Origin: an uncultured Oscillospiraceae bacterium
Lineage (GTDB): Bacteria; Bacillota; Clostridia; Oscillospirales; Ruminococcaceae
DNA: 13,449 nucleotides
Direction of reading: 5' to 3'
NCBI GenBank assembly: GCA_934481445.1
Contig: CAKSPC010000054.1
Span: 1 to 13,449 of the forward strand
Shown here one piece after another: positions 6,733 to 13,268 of the stretch (positions are counted from its first letter, which is position 1; every line of letters begins with the position of its first letter). A model generated the notes under the pieces. The model searched no databases, had not been told where the DNA came from, and was given only the letters and a program-made list of their open reading frames with translations. A program made the translations under genes and the position numbers.

Positions 6733-7524
6733 ATGAGCTTTACGGAACAGGCGGCGCACATTTTATCGGATATGCGCAGAAAATGCCCGCTGGTGCACTG
6801 CATAACAAACTACGTCACCGCAGGCGACACCGCGAATATGCTTCTCGCCGCGGGAGCATCCCCCATCATGGCGGACGACCCCGCAGAAACCGCCGAGGTT
6901 TCCGCCGCGGCGGACGCGCTGGTGCTCAATATGGGAACGCTGTCCGAAAGCCGCCTTTCCGCAATGCTCCGCGCGGGAAAATCCGCCAACAAAAAAGGCA
7001 TTCCCGTGGTTCTCGACCCGGTGGGCGTCGGTATGACAAATTTCCGAAAGGAAGCGGCGCGGCGCATTCTCGCCGATGTAAAAATATCGGTTATCCGGGG
7101 AAATCCCGCCGAAATATCCACCCTCGTGGGGAATAACGACATACGGGAGCACGGCGTCGACTGCTCCGACGGCACGAACATCACCATCGCCGCCGAAGCC
7201 GCGAAAAAACTCGGCACCGTCTGCGCCGTTACGGGCAAAAACGACATCATCACCGACGGCGCGCGGGTCATCACCCTTAGAAACGGCTCCGAAAAACTTC
7301 GGAGGATAACCGGAGCGGGCTGCATGACGACGGCGCTGTGCGCGGCGTTTTCCGCCGTGGCGGAGCCGCTGTACGGCGCGGCGGCGGGCACTGCGTTCAT
7401 GGGGATATGCGGCGAATTGTCCGAAAATTCGGGCGGGATGGGCGCATTCCGCGCGGGCCTTTTCGACGCGGCTGAAATGAGCGCCGAACTATTCCTTGAA
7501 AGGCTGAAAGCTGATGAGCACTGA
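6733..7524 (+). CDS. thiM: Hydroxyethylthiazole kinase ThiM
   Basis: This 263-aa cytoplasmic kinase phosphorylates 4-methyl-5-(2-hydroxyethyl)thiazole with ATP in thiazole salvage. Family motifs are VHCITNYVT near residues 21-29, GASPIMADDP, LDPVGVG, RGNPAE and the nucleotide-binding TGAGCMTT with the catalytic-region Cys197. Length and motif order match the family. A short AGG lies 8 bases before the ATG. The 3' end overlaps the thiE start by 11 bases, implying coupled translation. With ThiW it forms an import-and-trap pair. Confidence 0.96.
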   Translation: MSFTEQAAHILSDMRRKCPLVHCITNYVTAGDTANMLLAAGASPIMADDPAETAEVSAAADALVLNMGTLSESRLSAMLRAGKSANKKGIPVVLDPVGVGMTNFRKEAARRILADVKISVIRGNPAEISTLVGNNDIREHGVDCSDGTNITIAAEAAKKLGTVCAVTGKNDIITDGARVITLRNGSEKLRRITGAGCMTTALCAAFSAVAEPLYGAAAGTAFMGICGELSENSGGMGAFRAGLFDAAEMSAELFLERLKADEH

Positions 7525-8161
7525 ATTTATCAACAAAAAAAATGTCGATTACACGCTGTATTTCTGCACCGACAGAGGTCTGATGTCCTGCGACACTATC
7601 GAGGAAAGCGTTGAGCGCGCGGTGGCGGGCGGCGCAGGAGTAGTGCAGCTCCGCGAAAAGGACTGCACCTCGCGGGAGTTTTACGAGCTGGCGAAGCGGG
7701 TGCTTAAAATAACCCGCGCGAACAATGTTCCGCTGATAATCAACGACCGCGTGGATATCTGCCTTGCGGCGGGAGCCGACGGCGTTCACCTCGGGCAGAA
7801 AGACCTGCCCTGCCGCGAAGCGCGGCGTATTCTCGGCGAGAATGCGATAATCGGCGTTTCCGCGGCGCTCCCCGAAGAAGCGGCGCAGGCGCAGGCGGAC
7901 GGCGCGGATTACCTCGGCGTCGGCGCGGTGTTCACCACTTCAACGAAATCCGACACCCGCCCCGTCACCCCCGAAATAATCCGGCAGATACGCGCGGCGG
8001 TGACTATCCCGTTCGTGGTCATCGGCGGGGTGAATAAGGATAACATCCTCACCCTTAAAGGGCTTGGGATAAACGGCGCGGCGGTGGTTTCGGCGGTCGC
8101 GGCGCAGAAAGATATAACCGCCGCGGCAAGGGAAATGCGCGCGGCGGCGGAGCAGCTGTAA
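7514..8161 (+). CDS. thiE: Thiamine-phosphate synthase ThiE
   Basis: This 215-aa TIM-barrel enzyme joins HMP-PP (from ThiC/ThiD) with thiazole phosphate (from ThiM) to give thiamine monophosphate and pyrophosphate. Motifs: VQLREKD at residues 44-50, INDR at 76-79, GVHLGQKD at 90-97, IGVS at 113-116, the flexible loop GAVFTTSTK at 137-145, IGGV at 170-173 and the phosphate-binding GAAVVSAV at 188-195. All expected pyrophosphate and Mg ligands appear present. GAAAGG lies about 10 bases before the ATG inside the end of thiM. It is the last gene of the operon, followed 14 bases later by a terminator. No thiL or thiN to complete TPP formation is in the window. Confidence 0.96.
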   Translation: MSTEFINKKNVDYTLYFCTDRGLMSCDTIEESVERAVAGGAGVVQLREKDCTSREFYELAKRVLKITRANNVPLIINDRVDICLAAGADGVHLGQKDLPCREARRILGENAIIGVSAALPEEAAQAQADGADYLGVGAVFTTSTKSDTRPVTPEIIRQIRAAVTIPFVVIGGVNKDNILTLKGLGINGAAVVSAVAAQKDITAAAREMRAAAEQL

Positions 8162-8175
8162 CATCATGACCTCAT

Positions 8176-8205
8176 CACCGCTCGGTTATCGGGCGGTGTT
8201 TTTTT
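8176..8205 (+). terminator. Intrinsic terminator of the thiamine operon
   Basis: CACCGCTCG (8176-8184) pairs with CGGGCGGTG (8190-8198), 9 bp with one G-U pair and a 5-base loop, followed by seven Ts. It starts 14 bases after the thiE stop. Confidence 0.92.
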
Positions 8206-8215
8206 GCAAAATGGC

Positions 8216-8246
8216 TTGACATTATATATATATATATCTATATAAT
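8216..8246 (+). promoter_or_regulatory. Promoter of the LRR protein gene
   Basis: TTGACA at 8216-8221 is followed by an alternating TA tract containing TATATA at 8239-8244 (17-base spacing) and TATAAT at 8241-8246 (19-base spacing). The TA-rich spacer is unusual. The predicted start is about 40 bases before the start codon, and the terminator just upstream makes this an independent unit. Confidence 0.75.
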
Positions 8247-8293
8247 GGTAGTGTAGGTGCATTTTGCATTAAAATTATTTTGGAGGTATATTG

Positions 8294-9853
8294 ATGAAAA
8301 GAAGTACACAAAAGCTGATGTCGGGAATTTCGGCGGCGGTGATCAGCATTTCTGCCGTAAACATATCGGATGTTTCTATAACGAATTCGGCGTTTGCGGC
8401 AGAGGGTATAGCTATATATGAAACCAATTTTCCCGATGAAAATTTTAGAAATTATGTTTTTAACAAGTGCGACAGCAATGGTGACGGCTTTTTGTCAAAC
8501 AGCGAGATTTCAAACGCCAAAGTGATTGATGTAAGCGGTAAAGGAATAGAGAGCCTTAAAGGTATTGAGTTTTTTACCGCACTTACAGAACTTAATTGCC
8601 GTTCAAACGAACTTACTTCTCTCGATGTAAGTAAAAACACTGCGCTTACAGAGTTGGACTGCGCCAAAAATCAAATTACATCCCTAAATGTAAGCAAAAA
8701 TACTATGCTTACAGATTTAAGCTGCTCCAGAAATCAGTTAACGTCCCTTGACACAAGCAAAAATATCGCGCTCACAAACCTGTGGTGCTTTAATAACCAG
8801 TTGACATCCCTTAATTTAAACAAAAACACATTACTTACACAGTTAGTATGCAGCGACAACAAATTGACATCTCTTGATGTAAGCAGAAATACCGCACTTA
8901 CTGATATTGAGTGCAACAACAATCAGTTGACTTCTCTTGATGTAAGCCAAAACCCTGAACTTTATATTTTAGAGTGCGACCAAAATCAGCTGACTTCTCT
9001 TGATTTAAGCCAAAATCCTGCTCTTTATTCTTTATACTGCTCCTACAATCGACTGACATCTCTTGATATCAGCCGTAATCTAAGGCTCACCAATTTCAGT
9101 TGTTTTGGAAACAGCTACGCCCTTTCAAACGTTTCCTTAAACAGGCTCAATAAATACGGCTTTGACGGCACATTGACAAGCAACTGGAAGGATGCAGCCT
9201 ACGATGCAGAAGCAAACTCCCTTGCAGACGTCACAAGCGACACAGTTACATACGACTATTATGTCGGTCAGAATAAAACCGTATCATTCTCTTTCGATAC
9301 CGATAAAATCATCAACCCCGACCCAACTAAGCCCATCACAACCGTCAAACCTGCCAACGGCAGCGCAAACGTTACATGGGAAAAAGTTGACGGCGCAATA
9401 AACTATCGCGTGTTCATCTCCATCCCCGGGCAGAAAATTCGCCAGTTCGGCTCTGACACAACAGGTACATCCATGACCGTAAAGGGGCTTAACGGCGGAC
9501 AGGAAACAGGCATCATCGTACTCGCACAGTTTGCAAACAAGAAGTGGAGCACCTATACAGAGGATGACATCGTATATGTAACTCCTAGGGACGCAGTAAA
9601 GCCCTACCTCTGCGTTAACCCCAAGGGCGACGGCAACTACTATCTGATATGGAGCAGCGTGCCGACTTCCGTAAGATACAAGGTAATGGCGCGCGAAAAG
9701 GGCACGGACAGCTGGGAACTCATCGGCGCGACAAGACAGCGCTGCCGTATAACCGTGCAGCTCGACCCGAACAAGGAATACGAATTCCTTGTAAGAGGAC
9801 TTAACAGCCGCGGAAAATACACACCCATGGACGCGGACGACATTGTATCTTAA
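8294..9853 (+). CDS. Secreted LRR protein with EF-hand-like loop and two Fn3-like domains
   Basis: This is a 519-aa protein counted from the ATG at 8294, preferred over the adjacent TTG because GGAGG lies 7 bases upstream. Residues 1-35 form a signal peptide ending in AFA. An EF-hand-like calcium loop, DSNGDGFLSNSE, spans residues 60-71. Nine consecutive 21-residue leucine-rich repeats (about 97-285) follow the pattern LTxLxCxxNxLTSLDVSxNxx with a cysteine at the same place in each, the last one degenerate. Two Fn3-like beta domains follow at about 343-432 and 434-519. There is no LPxTG motif or C-terminal membrane anchor. The role is probably extracellular binding to protein or glycan; the ligand is unknown. 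The repeat part uses AT-rich codons, while the Fn3 part is GC-rich like neighbouring genes, suggesting separate origins or recent repeat expansion. Confidence 0.88.
   Translation: MKRSTQKLMSGISAAVISISAVNISDVSITNSAFAAEGIAIYETNFPDENFRNYVFNKCDSNGDGFLSNSEISNAKVIDVSGKGIESLKGIEFFTALTELNCRSNELTSLDVSKNTALTELDCAKNQITSLNVSKNTMLTDLSCSRNQLTSLDTSKNIALTNLWCFNNQLTSLNLNKNTLLTQLVCSDNKLTSLDVSRNTALTDIECNNNQLTSLDVSQNPELYILECDQNQLTSLDLSQNPALYSLYCSYNRLTSLDISRNLRLTNFSCFGNSYALSNVSLNRLNKYGFDGTLTSNWKDAAYDAEANSLADVTSDTVTYDYYVGQNKTVSFSFDTDKIINPDPTKPITTVKPANGSANVTWEKVDGAINYRVFISIPGQKIRQFGSDTTGTSMTVKGLNGGQETGIIVLAQFANKKWSTYTEDDIVYVTPRDAVKPYLCVNPKGDGNYYLIWSSVPTSVRYKVMAREKGTDSWELIGATRQRCRITVQLDPNKEYEFLVRGLNSRGKYTPMDADDIVS
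8582..9148 (+). repeat. Nine tandem 63-base units encoding 21-residue LRRs
   Basis: The units are exactly 63 bases apart from 8582, with the strongest DNA identity around the segment encoding LTSLDVS. The first eight are well conserved; the ninth is degenerate. The exact period and shared DNA words suggest expansion and contraction by recombination or slippage, so repeat number may vary between strains. Confidence 0.85.
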
Positions 9854-9874
9854 TTCAGCGAACACATAAAACAA

Positions 9875-9911
9875 GGCGGAGGAAATTAAATCCCTCCGCC
9901 AATTTTATTTT
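9875..9911. terminator. Bidirectional terminator between convergent genes
   Basis: GGCGGAGG (9875-9882) pairs perfectly with CCTCCGCC (9893-9900) around a 10-base AT-rich loop. The plus strand continues as AATTTTATTTT, and the minus strand as TTGTTTTATG. It lies 21 bases after the LRR gene stop and before the converging membrane-protein gene, so it can serve both. Confidence 0.85.
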
Positions 9912-9913
9912 CT

Positions 9914-10324
9914 TCAAAGCTTATCCGAAGCGCTGAAAACGCAGAACGTATATACCGCAGGAAGCGCCAGTATGATGATATCGCCGAAATTGAACATCCC
10001 GCCTGCTATCGCGCAGATAAGCGAGATTATCGACAGCACCGTCATTGCCGCGCCCGCGATGAGCGCCGAGCGCACAGTTTTCATGCCCTTTCCGCGAACC
10101 GCGCCCAGCCCGAACCAGAACATCGAGCCGAAGCCTGCCGCAACCAGCACCATGCTGAGCAGGTTGCCGAGATAACCCATAATGCCGCCGCGGCGCACTA
10201 TCGAGAACATCGCAAATCTGAAAAACCATCCGTTCCCGTTAAACAGCACCTGAATATTCAGCACCACCGACAGCACCGCAATGATACCGCTCACTACCGA
10301 AATGGTCTGTATGATTTTTTTCAT
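9914..10324 (-). CDS. Small integral membrane protein, function unknown
   Basis: This is a 136-aa protein from the ATG at 10324; a GTG at 10333 would add three residues (Met-Thr-Ala). GGTG lies 6 bases before the ATG, a weak ribosome binding site. Four hydrophobic segments (about residues 6-27, 47-74, 85-108 and 113-131) are rich in Ile, Val, Gly and Ala, with short polar loops such as RRGG and RGKGMK. No enzyme or transporter motif is visible and I do not recognise the family. The gene begins a few bases after the purD stop, so it is probably co-transcribed with purD, though a functional link is not implied. Confidence 0.75.
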   Translation of the reverse strand: MKKIIQTISVVSGIIAVLSVVLNIQVLFNGNGWFFRFAMFSIVRRGGIMGYLGNLLSMVLVAAGFGSMFWFGLGAVRGKGMKTVRSALIAGAAMTVLSIISLICAIAGGMFNFGDIIILALPAVYTFCVFSASDKL

Positions 10325-10337
10325 CGCAGTCACCGTA

Positions 10338-11615
10338 TCACAGTGCCTTTAACGCACGCGCGCCGATGTCATGTCTGTAATGCGCCTTCTCGAAAGAAAT
10401 ACCCTCGACAGCCTTATATGCCTTATCCAGCGCTTCGCGCAGGTCTGCGCCCGTCGCCGTAACACCGAGAACGCGTCCTCCCGCGGTGAGGAACTCGCCG
10501 TTTTCAAGCTTGGTTCCCGCATGGTAAACATACGCGCCGCCGCACTGACCGTTTTCGTCAAGACCCGAGATGACCTTGCCCGTTTCGTACTTTTCGGGGT
10601 AACCGCCGCTCGCCATTACAACGCACGCGCAGCTCCTGTCGCTCCACCTGATGTCCAGCTCGTCCAGCTTTTCATCCCAGATAGCGTCCATTATCTCCGT
10701 GAGATCTGTTTCCAGCAGGGGGAGAACCACCTGCGTTTCGGGGTCGCCGAAGCGGCAGTTGTATTCAATGACCCTGGCGCCGTTCGGGGTCAGCATAAGC
10801 CCGAAATACAGGCAGCCCTTGAACGGTCTGCCCTCCGCGCTCATCGCCGCGATGGTGGGCTTGAATATCTTTTCCATACACTCTGCCTTGAATGCGTCGG
10901 TATAGCAGGGGTTGGGGGCGATAGTGCCCATTCCGCCTGTATTAAGTCCCTCGTCGTTGTCATATGCGCGCTTGTGATCCATGGAGGATATCATCGGCTT
11001 TACGGTCTTTCCGTCCGTAAACGCAAGTACAGTTACCTCGGGGCCCGTCATGAACTCTTCAACAACGATCTCGCTGCCGCTCTTTCCGAACTTACCGTCC
11101 AGCAGCATGGACTTCACCGCCGCCTCGGCTTCCACAAAGTCCTTCGCGATGATAACGCCCTTGCCCAGCGCCAGTCCGTCGCACTTGATAACTGCGGGAT
11201 AGCTGTTCTGCGCCTTTATGTATTCTATCGCCTTGTCGGCTTCGGTAAAGGTTTCGTAAGCCGCCGTGGGGATGTTGTATTTCTTCATCAGAGCCTTGGA
11301 GAACACCTTGCTGCCCTCGAGGATAGCCGCATTCGCCCTCGGGCCGAATGTTTTGAATCCCGCCTCGTTGAGCTTGTCCACCATGCCGAGGACAAGTGGA
11401 TCGTCGGGAGCCACGAAAACATAATCCGGCTGAAGCTTCTGCGCCAGCGCAAGAACGCCGTCGATGTCCGTCGCCTTTACAGGGAAGCACTCCGCAAGCT
11501 TGGAAATTCCGCCGTTTCCGGGGGCTGCATAGAGCTTTTCAACACGGGGAGATCTGCTGAGCGCGGTGATTATCGCGTGCTCGCGTCCGCCGCCGCCAAC
11601 TACTAAAATATTCAT
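10338..11615 (-). CDS. purD: Phosphoribosylamine-glycine ligase PurD
   Basis: This 425-aa ATP-grasp enzyme joins 5-phosphoribosylamine and glycine with ATP to make glycinamide ribonucleotide in de novo purine synthesis. It begins with the PurD signature NILVVGGGGREHAI (residues 2-15), has KCDGLALGKGV (144-154) in the ATP-grasp region, GGMG at 227-230 and the Mg/ATP-binding CRFGDPETQ at 287-295, and ends with HYRHDIGARAL, typical of the family C-terminus. Length is full. AAAGGA lies 9 bases before the ATG. No other pur gene is beside it, so here it stands apart from a pur operon, with only a small membrane-protein gene downstream. Confidence 0.97.
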   Translation of the reverse strand: MNILVVGGGGREHAIITALSRSPRVEKLYAAPGNGGISKLAECFPVKATDIDGVLALAQKLQPDYVFVAPDDPLVLGMVDKLNEAGFKTFGPRANAAILEGSKVFSKALMKKYNIPTAAYETFTEADKAIEYIKAQNSYPAVIKCDGLALGKGVIIAKDFVEAEAAVKSMLLDGKFGKSGSEIVVEEFMTGPEVTVLAFTDGKTVKPMISSMDHKRAYDNDEGLNTGGMGTIAPNPCYTDAFKAECMEKIFKPTIAAMSAEGRPFKGCLYFGLMLTPNGARVIEYNCRFGDPETQVVLPLLETDLTEIMDAIWDEKLDELDIRWSDRSCACVVMASGGYPEKYETGKVISGLDENGQCGGAYVYHAGTKLENGEFLTAGGRVLGVTATGADLREALDKAYKAVEGISFEKAHYRHDIGARALKAL

Positions 11616-11661
11616 GTGAATTGTTCCTTTCGATTGATATGCGCAATGCGCCTATGATTGT

Positions 11662-11690
11662 ATTATACAATATTTTTTGCCGAAAATCAA
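11662..11690 (-). promoter_or_regulatory. Promoter of purD
   Basis: On the minus strand, TTGATT (11685-11690) and TATAAT (11662-11667) are 17 bases apart. The -10 is perfect and the -35 matches 4 of 6. The start would lie near 11655, giving a 5' leader of about 40 bases that contains the short palindrome GCGCATTGCGC. No purine or PurR-type operator was recognised. Confidence 0.75.
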
Positions 11691-11793
11691 CACCATTCGC
11701 CGCGGTATCGCGGGGATATGAAAAATTATTCTGCAATACCTTAAAATTTTATTTCAAAATGGCATAATACGGCTTTTTTTCGGCGAAAAGCCC

Positions 11794-11822
11794 TTGACAA
11801 TTTTCGTTAAATAGGTTACAAT
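11794..11822 (+). promoter_or_regulatory. Near-consensus promoter reading into a gene-free region
   Basis: TTGACA at 11794-11799 is perfect, TACAAT at 11817-11822 has one mismatch, and the spacer is 17 bases. The predicted start is about 11829, at the base of a hairpin pairing GCGGAA (11827-11832) with TTCCGC (11859-11864). It reads rightward, away from purD, into about 520 bases without a convincing protein gene. Confidence 0.8.
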
Positions 11823-11828
11823 AAAAGC

Positions 11829-12347
11829 GGAAGAGCATATTATAGTATGCCGCGCTTGTTCCGCCCGCAGAGCCGAAGCTCATTATCGGGAATGCAGCAG
11901 AAGCACAGCAGCCGGCACACCCGCAGCGTAGGATAAATGCTCCGTCCACCGCCTCACATCGGCGAATGACGCACTTTAAGAAACAAGGCTTTTCGGCGCG
12001 AAGACTCTTTACGGGGTTTTCAGCTGTCACACCCTCTCCGCGAAGTCCTGCGGAAGAGGTTCAAGCGCCCTGGCGGCATTGGTGAAAAGCACGTCGGCCA
12101 CCGAAGATGGCATTTTTCCTGCATTTATATGATGCAGTGCTGTTTTAACGCGAATGATCGGTTCCTAGCTTGATACGGCGCGGTAAGCCATGCGGAGTTA
12201 TTCGTTGAGGTCCACCGTTCCGATTGGGTAAACCCTCTGATTAAAGGCGTTATCGGAAAGACAGAAATTATAATTGACTCTTTCTTTACTTTAAGAGGGG
12301 TCGTATCACGAACACCGAAGAGGTAATCGCGATACGACTCTTTTTTT
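11829..12347 (+). ncRNA. Candidate large non-coding RNA
   Basis: This stretch lies between a near-consensus promoter and a strong U7 terminator and has no credible plus-strand coding sequence. It contains many local stems: the 5' hairpin 11827-11864; CGCC/GGCG (11950-11964); CCTCTCCGC with GCGGaAGAGG (12033-12059); GGTG/CACC (12081-12102); CTGCAT/ATGCAG (12119-12137); CGAAT/ATTCG (12151-12204); TTCCGAT/ATCGGAA (12218-12258) enclosing GGGtaaaCCC; and the terminator hairpin. I looked for hallmarks of RNase P RNA, tmRNA, SRP RNA and 6S RNA and did not find them. A T4 run after the hairpin at 12119-12137 could end a shorter form near 12146. It could also be a decayed intergenic region or an RNA family I fail to recognise. 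Function is unknown. Confidence 0.5.
12296..12347 (+). terminator. Strong intrinsic terminator of the candidate ncRNA
   Basis: GTCGTATC (12300-12307) pairs with GATACGAC (12331-12338), extended outward by G-U and G-C pairs from AGGG (12296-12299). An inner ACC/GGT hairpin sits inside the 23-base loop region, and seven Ts follow at 12341-12347. It is oriented for plus-strand transcripts and has no plus-strand gene upstream other than the candidate RNA. Confidence 0.8.
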
Positions 12348-12380
12348 GTGCCCCGATATCGTTGCATACGGATGAATAAG

Positions 12381-12421
12381 ATGGATAAAAAGAAAGCCCG
12401 GGCAGATTTCTCTGCCCGGGC
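12381..12421 (-). terminator. Terminator of the ferredoxin gene
   Basis: An 11-bp perfect stem, GCCCGGGCAGA (12396-12406) with TCTGCCCGGGC (12411-12421), closes a 4-base loop. On the minus strand it is followed by TTTCTTTTTATCC. It lies 30 bases past the ferredoxin stop codon. Confidence 0.92.
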
Positions 12422-12451
12422 TATGTATGTGAGTTTTACACTCGCCTGTTA

Positions 12452-12622
12452 TCAGCCCTCGTGGGGAGCGCCTACAGGGCAGGTGCCTGCGCAAGCGCCG
12501 CAGTCAACGCAAGCGTCAGCGTCGATAACGTACTTGCCGTCACCCTCAGAAATTGCACTTACAGGACATCCATCAGCGCAAGCGCCGCAAGCGATGCAAT
12601 CGTCAGAAATTACGTATGCCAT
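12452..12622 (-). CDS. 2[4Fe-4S] ferredoxin
   Basis: This 56-aa clostridial-type ferredoxin is a small soluble low-potential electron carrier for anaerobic metabolism (for example pyruvate:ferredoxin oxidoreductase or hydrogenase partners). Two CX2CX2CX3CP motifs are complete: Cys9, 12, 15, 19 and Cys38, 41, 44, 48, in near-symmetric halves CIACGACADGCP and CVDCGACAGTCP. The product starts MAYVISDDC, as is usual for the family. GGAGG lies 9 bases before the ATG. It is monocistronic, with its own promoter at 12694-12721 and terminator. In the leader just after the transcription start, AAGGC and GCCTT (12672-12686) form a small hairpin followed by T's, possibly an attenuator or stabiliser. Confidence 0.97.
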   Translation of the reverse strand: MAYVISDDCIACGACADGCPVSAISEGDGKYVIDADACVDCGACAGTCPVGAPHEG

Positions 12623-12693
12623 AGTTGTTTTCCTCCGTTCTTAAATCTCGGTACTAAATACCCATTACAAAAAGGCTGTCTGCCTTATTTAAT

Positions 12694-12721
12694 ATTGTAT
12701 CATATTTTCCGAAAAAATCAA
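12694..12721 (-). promoter_or_regulatory. Promoter of the ferredoxin gene
   Basis: On the minus strand, TTGATT (12716-12721) and TACAAT (12694-12699) are 16 bases apart. The start would lie near 12687, about 65 bases before the ferredoxin start codon. The -35 hexamer is the same as at purD. Confidence 0.65.
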
Positions 12722-12739
12722 GCGCAAAATAATAGAATT

Positions 12740-12917
12740 TTTTCGGTGAAATTTGTATAATTTGGCTTAGCTAACCCTAACAGCGGCATTTTCACCTGCA
12801 AAGCGGAGGCTAACTTTTCAGAGATGCAGACCATAGATTTTAAAATATTTTTTTCTTGTATTTGAGAACACACATTGAAATTATAAAAAACACTTGACAA
12901 TATATATCAGCTTGTCG
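12740..12917. other. Intergenic segment between ferredoxin promoter and IS fragment; no gene seen
   Basis: The right part is AT-rich. It has a perfect TTGACA at 12894-12899 but no -10 at the right distance. A 60-aa minus-strand reading frame covers much of it, but has no ribosome binding site or family resemblance. The GC-richer core (about 12775-12815) stands out from its flanks and may be part of an IS-associated repeat or the eroded left end of the element whose transposase remnant follows. No terminal inverted repeat could be defined. Confidence 0.3.
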
Positions 12918-12957
12918 AAAAAGCCATCTTTCGTTGAAAAGCGAAAGATGGCTTTTT
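12918..12957. terminator. Long perfect hairpin with A5/T5 ends, bidirectional terminator
   Basis: A 16-base arm (12918-12933) pairs perfectly with 12942-12957 around an 8-base loop. The stem runs from A5 to T5, so either strand gives a GC stem followed by U5. On the minus strand it overlaps the stop of the transposase remnant (12956-12958) and would end that transcript. It could be part of the IS left end. Confidence 0.7.
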
Positions 12958-13268
12958 AAATATTAAGCAGCAAGTAATCTGAAAGCCGAAAAACTTGACA
13001 AGAAATGCGAGAAAAACAGTATAACCACCAATGCAGTACATACTTTTTAAGATTCATGGCAGCAAATTTAAGCCTGACCCAGTTAGTGACACGAGTCAAG
13101 CCGCGGAAATATGTAAATCTCATTGAGTGTTTTTCTTTGGCGTCGGCAAAAACACGCTCGATTGTTTCTTTACGGCGGTCGTAAAGCTTGCGGAGCTCCG
13201 TAGTATGTCGGTAGTCCTCGGCTAACTCAAGGTAGTCGCTCCAGAGGTGCTTGAGAACAGTTTTATCT
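12956..13268 (-). pseudogene. Truncated IS1182-like DDE transposase (C-terminal fragment)
   Basis: About 100 residues of a transposase C-terminus remain. The stretch LYDRRKETIERVFADAKEKH carries the catalytic-type Glu followed six residues later by Lys, and is continued by FRGLTRVTNWVRLKFAAMNLKKY, a layout typical of IS1182-family (DDE_Tnp_1-like) enzymes, which are usually several hundred residues. The N-terminal part with the two catalytic Asp residues is absent: reading further upstream (past about 13268) enters DNA that codes for a leucine-rich repeat on the other strand. The longer open frame to 13378 is therefore a chance extension. No start codon belongs to the remnant, so it cannot make an active enzyme. 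Confidence 0.85.

Noticed and set aside
8582..9148. Regular repeats as a CRISPR array
   Set aside because: The 63-base units are contiguous, diverged coding repeats in frame with the LRR protein, with no spacers or cas genes.
11749..12030. 93-aa minus-strand reading frame
   Set aside because: It starts with GTG without a ribosome binding site, is rich in Cys, overlaps the plus-strand promoter, and shows no domain or family resemblance.
12027..12120. Short minus-strand frame (about 30 aa, containing VADVLFTNAARALEPL) with host-like codons
   Set aside because: Protein-like in composition, but its GGA is only about 3 bases before the nearer ATG, no promoter faces it, and the DNA also forms the strong hairpin at 12033-12059. 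Too weak to call, though worth testing for codon-level conservation.
11829..12347. RNase P RNA, tmRNA, SRP RNA or 6S RNA
   Set aside because: No GAGGAAAGTCC core or matching 3' block of RNase P, no tRNA-like acceptor or tag frame of tmRNA, no SRP domain IV motif, and no long 6S-type rod. ACAGAA near 12260 alone is not enough.
12125..12367. 80-aa minus-strand reading frame across the right half of the candidate ncRNA
   Set aside because: It runs through the plus-strand terminator hairpin, has no ribosome binding site and no recognisable domain. It looks like the antisense of a structured RNA.
12894..12920. Promoter at a perfect TTGACA
   Set aside because: No TATAAT-like hexamer 16-18 bases downstream; the sequence there is the start of the hairpin at 12918.
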